Of a stretch of 64,000 nt of DNA, positions 58,001-64,000 are shown piece after piece. The DNA lies in assembly GCF_016097555.1 (NCBI RefSeq), contig NC_054702.1:107848628-107912627 (forward strand), written 5' to 3'. The DNA comes from Gigantopelta aegis (Eukaryota > Mollusca > Gastropoda > Neomphalida > Peltospiridae). The notes beneath the pieces were generated by a model. That model saw nothing but the letters and a program-made list of their open reading frames with translations. It did no database searches and was not told where the DNA came from. The position numbers and the translations under genes are program-made. Within the stretch, counting starts at the first letter, position 1, and each line of letters begins with the position of its first letter.

Positions 58001-61000
58001 ATTGTAAGTGACTGTGTGTGTACTGCTAACGTGCTACTGTATCTGTGATTATGTAATGTCGTTGTAAAGAGGTGTTTTCAAACGTCGGATGCACATTTGT
58101 TACTAATTTGCTCTGTCTGTGTCGGAAGGTGTGAATTCCAGTGTAATGAACTGAATAACACTGATGTGCGTTTGTTCCCGACAATTTTTGGTCGGATGGT
58201 GTAAATGTCATAGTAACAACGGTCGTGGTATCAAGGTCTGACTGTATATATCTGTAAGATCAAAACATTTGGCTACGTTGAATACAGATGCACAGTGTGG
58301 GTCTGGAATCTCTTTTATTCATGAATTACTTTGTGGGGCAGATCCAGTTATCAGTTATTTGTCGGGGGGGGGGGGGGGGGTGCTGTCTAGGTGGTCTATT
58401 GGCAGGAAATTTTAACATATTGATGGCTTTAGAACGCCTGAAACACAATTTCCTCACATTTGATTTTTTTTTAATGCCATTTTTGAATGATGTTCATGGG
58501 GATGTCTTTACACCTCTAGGACCCCACCTGAATCTGCTACTAACTTTCACAATGTTTTCTCTCTTTTTATTATAGGTGAAATGGATATTTTGTATTTGTA
58601 TACAAAAAGAGCTCCACTAAGCTGGACTCAGACAACATATGGCTACTACAAAGGACTTGAAAACTTCTCTCGAAGTCTTCTCTTATTGACTCTTCTCCCG
58701 ATTCTGAAGAAAAAAATGTCAATGAGAGACACCACTGTGTCTCTGGGAGGAATGATATCGAAGACCATTGCCTTCATTGTGATTGGGGTAGCATCGAAAA
58801 CATGGATGGTTTTTATTGGTAATTGGTTTTTATCTTTATCGTCACTGAGTGACTGATAACACTTTTATTTCACTGATATTTTAAGATATTTCACTAAATG
58901 TTATATAATAATGTGGTTTATTTCATATCACGTTCTGGGGTATTTGTGTTTAATCAAGTGAGATTTGTTTTATTGCAGTGGTACTGCTGTCCATGTTTCA
59001 AGGTTTTCCATCGTCAGGTGTGCGTTCACTCATGTCTGGCATGGTGGAGAAGAATGAACAAGGTAATTTTTCAGAAAGAGCTAATTATTATATTATTATT
59101 ATAATTATCAATACTTCAGCTTCTTAATTAATATACCTTGCATTTGAAAAGATGGAAAAAATACTTTAAAATATAAAATAATGATAAATAATTATATACT
59201 AAAAGGCAAAAGTTATTGTGTCACACAAAAGACAGATGATTGATGATAAGTTTTTACTGCCGTATATGAAACGTTATAACATGGAAAGAAAAATGTCCGA
59301 AGGTATAAAAACTAGCAATAGTCCATGAAAAGGGCGCACCTGCCATATGCAAATGAGCCACATCACTAGAGTGGGTCCAGAGCGAAGTTCATACAGTCAG
59401 TAGCAAGTGTGTCCACCTTGAGCATTGATACAGGCCTAGCACCGTTGTCTCATTTAAGCTACTAAACGCTGAAGAAAGGGATGGTATAGTCTGTGAAGGT
59501 TTCTGGCTGGATCCATGTGTCTTGGCGAGGGGTTGTCACGGGTGGTCAGCCGCTACGGGGACGGTCCCTAACCTGGTTGTTTTGTTGATATCATTGCCAT
59601 AAGTGCCATATGGTGTTTCTGTGGACGTTGAATTGACCTGCAACGTCACGCTGCGAGGTTCCAGATTCAAGCATCCCTATGACTCGCCATCTGTCATTTT
59701 CACTGAGGTGTGGCATGACGAAATTGCATCAAACAGTTCACTAATGGTGTTTTTCTGACTTCTGAAGGCTGCACAAAGTGGCAATGATGTGCGACTGAAT
59801 GTCTGGCCTTTTATGGTGAACAATGGACAGCATTTCTCCCGAATAGTCCATGTTTCTTGCACAAAGCATGCAATCGCTGCAACAACTGCTTGGTTGCATT
59901 TCTTTGAGTTGTTTCATGCACATTTTCTCTGGTTTACATCCATAAATCCATTCACAAATTTATTACTCCAAACAATCCATGTCAGAATAACTTGCTTTTG
60001 AGTATAAATATTTTATAGATAATGTTTTTTGGGGTTTTTTTTGCTAGATTAGTTTCGCATGTTAACAATAATATAAGAAACATTATGAATTATAATAATT
60101 TAATAATAATAATCATGTATACTTTGTATGTTACACACAATGTAAATTGTCTGTGTTTATGCTTCTAACAGCTAGCTTATTGTTTTGCAGGTCGACTGTT
60201 CAGCATTCTAGCAGTGGCAGAAAATATAGCTGCCCTCCTGGCCTCGCTGATGTTCAATGAGTTGTATCCTGCCACCCTTCATATCATGCCTGGCTTCTGC
60301 TTCCTTCTCGCTGCTGGAATAACGGTTATTGGCTTCTGTATTGTACTGTAAGTAACTATTAAGGGTATAAGCTGGATCCCATCTCACCTAACCCCCCTCC
60401 CTAAAAAAAATATAATAATAACATGTTTTGTTTTAAAAAGTCAGACATTTGGCAGATTTGGTCAGAAACTGTAATCATATTTAAGTTCAAATTGCAAAAG
60501 ATATCATAATTAAATTAAGGCTTATTAATTAATTGCATTTATTTGATTTTTGTATTAGCTTTTTGGTTATTTACTTAATAAAATATATTCACAAAATTCA
60601 ATTTTAATATTTTGTTTTGGTGAATGAAACTTTATTTTCTGACTATTGAAATAACTGTTGTTTATTGCAACTTGAAATCTGACAAGCAAAGCTTATTTTT
60701 CCACTACCAAATACATTTTTAGCCTTAAAGGTAGGGTCAACTCAAACAAGAGCCTTATGTGTTGGAAAGATGCATACCTGGACCACCAACACATACTGAC
60801 ACTTTAAAAATTTTGTGACGACCGGAGGTATAGCTTGGAGCGAAGCGATGTCAGCTCTGTCCATCTCCTCTATGCACAGTGTAAACAAATGCTCTAAATA
60901 TCAACAAGGCGCTTCTCTTTCATCAACCTGACTTGTAAAACAACATAAATGACTTGATAGTGTAATAAACTACTTACCTAAATATATTTTATTTTGCATC

Positions 61001-62533
61001 AATAGAATGAAATGGAGTTATAGTATTTTTATTTTTTTTTAAATCCAAAGAAAAAATGCATATTATTAGGCCTATTGGTAGAATACGTTCGAGCAAAAAC
61101 GACCACTCACGATACCCAGTTTTGTTATTTTAGATGGGAAAGTCTACTTAATCAAGGGTTTTACAGAATTACTTAGAGTTATAAAGCAGGACGGCTGATA
61201 ATGCCCATTACGATTTGAGGGGTATTCGTGCGATTACCACACAATACCCTGTGATCTTAATAAAAGAAGCATGTCTTTTTAGTGTGTCTAGACACTGTCT
61301 GGGGACAGTCTAAATATACACCTGCCAATCAGGAACCACAGGTACAGGCCACGGAAAGAAAAGACCAATTAACCAAGAAAACACTCCGATTATTATTTCA
61401 GTACATGGATTAATTTATGTACAAAACATAATACAGTTATTTCAACACTTTGACAATGGTGGTGTATTTTTGTATTGAAAAATAATATATAATTGTTGCT
61501 GGCTTACTGGGATGGATATTATTACAGAACATTGTGATGCATTCGCAAAAATCAGGTATGTTTTGTTTCTTCAGTTCAAAGACTAATTCCTGACATGACA
61601 CCAGCTCGCCAGAGTGTGTATTCACTGGGATGGTACAAAATGGCTGCACCCATTATATCTAATTAGCCATCACAGTTAACCATTTTATTAATTAACTATA
61701 CGATTATACTTGTTGATATTAAGCAATAATGTGCATTATATATCATTGAATATGCATACCAGGCCAAATGCCTTAATTGTCCCCTCCTTTAACTTAGATT
61801 GTGCATTGTATTGTAGCTTAAGCTGTACTAAAATGTTGTTTTTTTCGCAATGGAAAAACTGTATCATTTAAAGTAACTGCTTGTATAAAAATCTGTCCTG
61901 GATCAGGCTATCCAGAGACGGGATCCAGGGTGGACATGCTAAAAACCTTAGTGGTACAGGAGCATGTTGAAATATATCGGACTCGAGCTTGTATAAAAAT
62001 CTGTCCTGGATCAGGCTATCCAGAGACGGGATCCAGGGTGGACATGCTAAAAACCTTAGTGGTACAGGAGCATGTTGAAATATATCGGACTCGAGCTTGT
62101 ATAAAAATCTGTCCTGGATCAGGCTATCCAGAGACGGGATCCAGGGTGGACATGCTAAAAACCTTAGTGGTACAGGAGCATGTTGAAATATATCGGACTC
62201 GAGCTTGTATAAAAATCTGTCCTGGATCAGGCTATCCAGAGACGGGATCCAGGGTGGACATGCTAAAAACCTTAGTGGTACAGGAGCATGTTGAAATATA
62301 TCGGACTCGAGCTTGTATAAAAATCTGTCCTGGATCAGGCTATCCAGAGACGGGATCCAGGGTGGACATGCTAAAAACCTTAGTGGTACAGGAGCATGTT
62401 GAAATATATCGGACTCGAGCTTGTATAAAATTGACATGTTGTTTTGTTTTCCAGGTATCTCCACTTTGATATGAGAGGATCACAGGTGTACACCAACCTT
62501 CAGGAACAGGAAACCACTGAAGCTAATGCATGA
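47342..62533 (+). CDS. SLC46-family major facilitator transporter (proton-coupled folate transporter-like), 5 coding exons
   Basis: Likely a proton-coupled membrane carrier of the SLC46 family (A1 carries folate; A2 and A3 act on other small solutes, partly in lysosomes); which member and substrate cannot be told. Exons 47342-48206, 58576-58818, 58979-59062, 60191-60347 and 62455-62533 join at GT-AG borders to 1428 nt, 475 codons plus stop (family usually about 450-480). Visible features: ITIEPVLFLYMVASYL (first helix, family-typical), YNSSF and NAT glycosylation sites in the first outer loop, the MFS motif A as GDKVGRK at about residues 107-113, a central cytosolic loop, and YLYTKRAPLSWTQTTYGYYK of the second half. 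The start is the first ATG in the open frame, with context gacATGG. The 10.4 kb first intron carries three U1 genes; the last intron carries a 108-bp array and a mobile element. Confidence 0.93.
48810..49154. mobile_element. hAT-like MITE in SLC46-like intron 1
   Basis: 345 bp. Ends ATAGGGCTTCTAGA and the inverse of TCTAGAACCCTG, subterminal CCATGGCTAGTG motifs on both sides, and flanks GTGGTAAC / CTGGTAAC (7 of 8 bp equal), which suits the 8-bp duplication of hAT elements. Confidence 0.6.
49306..49536 (+). mobile_element. SINE (family B type), head truncated
   Basis: CCCATTGGGCTATTTCTCGC, AAAAGATCCCTTGCTGCTAA, GTGGCGACAGTGGGTTTCC and a GTTAAATAAAACATTTCATT tail. In SLC46-like intron 1. Confidence 0.75.
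50683..50974. repeat. Long foldback hairpin
   Basis: Two arms of about 130 bp, nearly identical when inverted (TACATTGGTACGACTGAAAA at the left, its inverse at the right), with a loop of about 30 bp near 50814-50845. Ends abut a minus-strand SINE tail. May be a foldback element. Confidence 0.75.
50984..51150 (-). mobile_element. SINE (family B type) fragment, minus strand
   Basis: Reverse complement reads CCAATGATCCATCAAAGGAT, then GTGTATGCTATCCTGTTTGT and GGGATGTGAGAAGTATGCC; the head side has GGTTCGATCCTCCTCAGTGG. Confidence 0.65.
51151..52950. other. SLC46-like intron 1: low-complexity and unclassified repeats
   Basis: Poly-C runs at 51250-51269 and about 52063-52096, C-rich GCCCCCCTCCCCC blocks at 51590-51660, and a CpG-containing stretch at 52130-52260. 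TCTATATTTAGCTCT near 52951-52965 recurs upstream of U1 copies 2 and 3 (55279-55293, 56727-56741). Confidence 0.4.
53153..53160 (+). promoter_or_regulatory. PSE-like ATGCATAT upstream of U1 copy 1
   Basis: ATGCATAT at -70 to -63, where metazoan snRNA proximal sequence elements lie. It is shared with copies 2 and 3 at nearly the same distance, although most of the surrounding promoter of copy 1 has diverged. Function inferred from position and conservation. Confidence 0.45.
53194..53222 (+). promoter_or_regulatory. Conserved TATA-like block before U1 copy 1
   Basis: ATAAAAGAAGACATCACC and the bases after it up to position -1 are the same in all three U1 copies, while the DNA between this block and the octamer differs. 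The ATAAAA sits near -30. Equivalent blocks: 55557-55585 and 57005-57033. Confidence 0.4.
53223..53387 (+). ncRNA. U1 spliceosomal snRNA, copy 1
   Basis: 165 nt, human U1 being 164. The 5' end ATACTTACCTGG is the exact complement of the 5' splice site consensus. Stem-loop II carries CCATTGCAC for U1A binding, AATTTTTTAG is the Sm site, and the 3' hairpin GTCTGCGTTCGCGC ends with CCCCTG. It differs from copy 2 at four positions (one after stem-loop I, three just before the Sm site). Stem-loop I has GATCCGCAAGG where most animals have GATCAYGAAGG for U1-70K. Lies in intron 1 of the SLC46-like gene, same strand. Confidence 0.97.
53388..53407 (+). terminator. 3'-box-like sequence after U1 copy 1
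   Basis: AAATTCAATTTTAAAAAA directly follows the RNA in all three copies (also 55751-55768 and 57199-57216). Its position fits the snRNA 3' processing signal (3' box). It is not a close match to the vertebrate consensus, so the role is inferred. Confidence 0.35.
54083..54376 (+). mobile_element. tRNA-derived SINE, family D (TTAGCTCAGTC-type head)
   Basis: TAACAAACTTTG occurs at 54071-54082 and 54377-54388. Head GCTCAGTCGGTTGAGTGCTC and ACAGGATTGAACC, body CAAAGGCCATGGTATGTGCT, tail GATGATTAATTGATC. Between U1 copies 1 and 2. Confidence 0.85.
54575..54837 (-). mobile_element. tRNA-derived SINE, family C (copy C5), between U1 copies 1 and 2
   Basis: Minus strand. AAATGCAGATC at 54564-54574 and 54838-54848. 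Its target site corresponds to ACAGATCTACT upstream of U1 copy 3, so it inserted after the U1 duplication. Confidence 0.87.
55514..55521 (+). promoter_or_regulatory. PSE-like ATGCATAT upstream of U1 copy 2
   Basis: Same octamer at -72 to -65. The only other strong match to copy 1 in the proximal promoter is the block at -31 to -1 (ATAAAAGAAGACATCACC and onward). Confidence 0.45.
55586..55750 (+). ncRNA. U1 spliceosomal snRNA, copy 2
   Basis: 165 nt with an intact 5' splice-site-pairing end, U1A loop, stem-loop III, Sm site and 3' hairpin. Together with 355 bp upstream and 18 bp downstream it is almost identical to copy 3 (offset exactly 1448 bp), whereas the sequence outside that block is much more diverged. 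Confidence 0.97.
56962..56969 (+). promoter_or_regulatory. PSE-like ATGCATAT upstream of U1 copy 3
   Basis: Same octamer at -72 to -65, inside the block that is nearly identical to copy 2. Confidence 0.45.
57034..57198 (+). ncRNA. U1 spliceosomal snRNA, copy 3
   Basis: 165 nt, all U1 landmarks present. Within the RNA it differs from copy 2 only at one base after stem-loop II (GGGTTGACC for GGGCTGACC), outside the protein-binding loops. No sign of a pseudogene: ends and Sm site are intact. Confidence 0.96.
57760..58244. mobile_element. pogo/Tigger-like element, shorter relative
   Basis: About 485 bp flanked by TA. Ends GTTAGACCTCATTACAAC and the inverse of GGTATCAAGGTCTGACTG; internal sequence matches parts of 42217-43090. 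Lies between U1 copy 3 and SLC46-like exon 2. Confidence 0.6.
58576..58818 (+). CDS. SLC46-like exon 2
   Basis: Acceptor tttattatag, donor GTAATT, phase 1 to phase 1. Encodes GEMDILYLYTKRAPLSWTQT through SKTIAFIVIGVASKTW, the region around helices 8-9. Confidence 0.92.
58979..59062 (+). CDS. SLC46-like exon 3
   Basis: Acceptor tttattgcag, donor GTAATT, phase 1 to phase 1. Encodes VVLLSMFQGFPSSGVRSLMS and GMVEKNEQG, the helix 10 region with the conserved S-R-S-L-S-like stretch of the family. Confidence 0.92.
59209..60002 (-). mobile_element. Tc1/mariner element, internally deleted
   Basis: 794 bp flanked by TA. Imperfect inverted ends (CTAAAAGGCAAAAGTTATTG against CTCAAAAGCAAGTTATTCTG). On the minus strand at about 59480-59700 is the helix-turn-helix start of a Tc1-like transposase: IGMLESGTSQRDVAGQFNVH, then RNTIWHLW, QNNQVRDRPRSG and TTPRQD. 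It carries stop codons and lacks the catalytic core. Lies in SLC46-like intron 3. Confidence 0.75.
60191..60347 (+). CDS. SLC46-like exon 4
   Basis: Acceptor attgttttgcag, donor CT|GTAAGT. Encodes RLFSILAVAENIAALLASLM and FNELYPATLHIMPGFCFLLA, helices 11-12. The GKLF/GRLF-S-A-E-N block is typical for SLC46 proteins. Confidence 0.93.
60725..61792 (-). mobile_element. TTAA-bounded non-autonomous element, copy 2 (in SLC46-like intron 4)
   Basis: Reverse-oriented relative of 45071-46268 along its whole length (about 130 bp shorter), again with TTAA at both ends. The minus strand keeps a frame with SCQELVFELKKQNIPDFCEC, close to that of copy 1. Confidence 0.65.
61880..62430 (+). repeat. 108-bp tandem array next to the last SLC46-like exon
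   Basis: Five complete units (61880, 61988, 62096, 62204, 62312) and a 10-bp start of a sixth at 62420. I see no differences between units. The unit begins CTTGTATAAAAATCTGTCCT. Because 108 is a multiple of three, a stop-free frame runs through the array on both strands. Confidence 0.97.
62455..62533 (+). CDS. SLC46-like exon 5 and stop
   Basis: Acceptor tttgttttccag. Encodes the cytosolic tail YLHFDMRGSQVYTNLQEQET then TEANA and TGA. The exon follows a 108-bp tandem array by about 24-35 bp, so the array lies next to the polypyrimidine tract and probable branch site. Confidence 0.88.
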
Positions 62534-63307
62534 GCATTCCAAAAATAACTGAACTCTGCCTTTAGCGCACACTGATAGGAAGTCATGTTTCTTTTTATTA
62601 ATCTTTCTTATTGCCTCAAATATTGAGATGAAATTTATGTGAAGCTTCATCATGCAGAGATACAGATTAAGCTTTTCCTTTATGGTCTTCGAACTTAGGA
62701 GATATGAAAATTGGTTGCTCGGTAGCAGACTTTTGTTTCTTTAGTAGTATTTTTAGAATGCTTGTTCATACCCACCCTTTTTATATTTTCATGTACAAAA
62801 TAATTATGAAACCTAATTTTTTTAACCAAGGTTAAAATTATTCATTTTTTATACTACAGAATTTGTTTCATTTTAAGTTATTTATTAACTGCCTGTATTA
62901 TCTTCAGTGTTTTTACATCTCCACATTTTTCACCATTATACAAGCACTCAAAATGTCACAGTAGTCATCACCAGCACAGCTAAAACAACCATTACCACCA
63001 CCATAAAGTATTAATAATGTATTAATTAAAAGAAATCCATATTTTGCATTAAAAAACAAAACAACAAAAAAAACCCAACTATTTGATGTACTGGTACAAA
63101 TTACCTTTATAGGAAGTGGGAGAGTTGTATCACTTAAAGAATCTTTGAATATCAGTTGTGGAATATTTCCAGAAAAAAAGAAGAAATACCTGCTATAATA
63201 AATTATTAGCCATAATGATGTAAAAGTGGCAGCAATGTGTTTTGTTATGTTTAACCTTTTTGCATTTTTACTCATTTAGCAGGGTATTCTAGAACAAAAA
63301 TGGCAAT
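62534..63307 (+). other. 3' flank of the SLC46-like gene
   Basis: Probable 3' UTR, AT-rich. Candidate poly(A) signals: ATTAAA at 63025-63030 and AATAAA at 63197-63202. No open frame of interest. Confidence 0.4.
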
Positions 63308-63662
63308 AAGGCCAAACAAAATAAAAGGTTGGTCTCTGGCTAGACCAAAGTTCCAGAATTGATGCAGCAATGGGCATTTTTGGGTTTTGTTTAACTTTAT
63401 TTTTGTTTAAAGCATGGATTGCACAGAAAAGGTGAGTATATTTGATACCGAAATAAGGGACATATTTAAATTGAAATCAGAATGCACATCCTAGTCCATA
63501 CGTGATGCAATTTTGGCTCCATATGAGGTTATTATGTCGTAGCAAGAAAAGCCCGGCAAAAATCAACATCATACCACAGTGGGGGGAGATGTGTGATGCG
63601 TGAGGGTCAAAATCACCGCGCACGCTGACCAGAGACCAGAATTTTATTTTGTTTGGCCTAAG
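63308..63662. mobile_element. TIR element after the SLC46-like gene
   Basis: Ends AAGGCCAAACAAAATAAAA and the inverse TTTTATTTTGTTTGGCCTAA, with subterminal GGTCTCTGG / CCAGAGACC. About 355 bp, no coding content. Confidence 0.6.
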
Positions 63663-63769
63663 CATGTTAGTCCTATTTTGTCTTTTTTAACTTGATTTTT
63701 ATGCTTATATTCAATTATGGACCTGCGCACACATCTCAGCTGTCTGAGTGGTTACTTGTTAATGTTTTG

Positions 63770-64000
63770 GGGGAGCGGGATTTAGCTCAGTCCATTGAGT
63801 GCATTGCTTGGGGTGTTTGCATCGCAGGACCGAACCACGTCAGTGGATCCATTCAACAGATTGGGGGTTTTCTAATGTTTTCCCCACAACTAGTCAAAGG
63901 CCATGGTATGTGCTTTCCTGTCTGTGGGAAAGTTCATATAAAAGATCCCTTGCTACATTAGGAAAAATGTTGTGGGTTTCCTCTGATGACTACGTATAAA
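63770..64000 (+). mobile_element. tRNA-derived SINE, family D, cut by the window end
   Basis: Head GGGAGCGGGATTTAGCTCAG and GTTTGCATCGCAGGACCGAA, then CAAAGGCCATGGTATGTGCT and AAGATCCCTTGCTACATTAG. A family C tail fragment lies just before it (63690-63730). Confidence 0.8.

Noticed and set aside
61868-62469. 198- and 179-codon frames on opposite strands near the end of the SLC46-like gene
   Set aside because: Both are the 108-bp repeat read through; a period divisible by three with no stop in the unit gives this automatically.

Overview
This 64 kb window is nuclear DNA of a metazoan, most likely a marine mollusc and probably a gastropod. It has spliced genes with GT-AG introns, very AT-rich introns, dense tRNA-derived SINEs of a type I associate with molluscan genomes, many short TIR elements and a DIRS retroelement. 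The species assignment is inference.

Layout. 1-14 kb: gene-poor and repeat-rich, with SINEs, a 1.4 kb TIR element whose ends carry TTCGCCCCC motif arrays, a short TIR element with a TTAGGG-rich core, microsatellites, and one weak minus-strand candidate first exon at 5177-5360. 14.2-39.1 kb (+): tubulin-specific chaperone E (TBCE), 14 coding exons that join in frame to 537 codons, with CAP-Gly, leucine-rich repeats and a C-terminal ubiquitin-like domain. Two introns of this gene begin with minisatellites that copy the exon/intron junction, including the splice donor. The last intron holds a 5.8 kb DIRS-type element. 39.1-47.3 kb: intergenic, with a small MITE, an internally deleted Ginger/KRBA2-like DNA transposon with long inverted ends, a pogo-like element, a 27-bp minisatellite and a TTAA-bounded 1.2 kb element.

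47.3-62.5 kb (+): an SLC46-family (proton-coupled folate transporter-like) major facilitator gene, five coding exons joining in frame to 475 codons. Its 10.4 kb first intron contains three U1 snRNA genes in the same orientation (53223-53387, 55586-55750, 57034-57198). The last intron contains a second, inverted copy of the TTAA-bounded element and an array of five identical-looking 108-bp repeats that ends about 24 bp before the last exon. 62.5-64 kb: 3' flank, a small TIR element and a SINE cut by the window end.

The genes have no obvious shared pathway: TBCE handles alpha-tubulin folding, SLC46 proteins are membrane solute carriers, and U1 starts spliceosome assembly at 5' splice sites. The most unusual signals are the U1 cluster nested in the SLC46 intron, with a sharply bounded homogenised block and a variant stem-loop I, and the two splice-donor-anchored minisatellites in TBCE.
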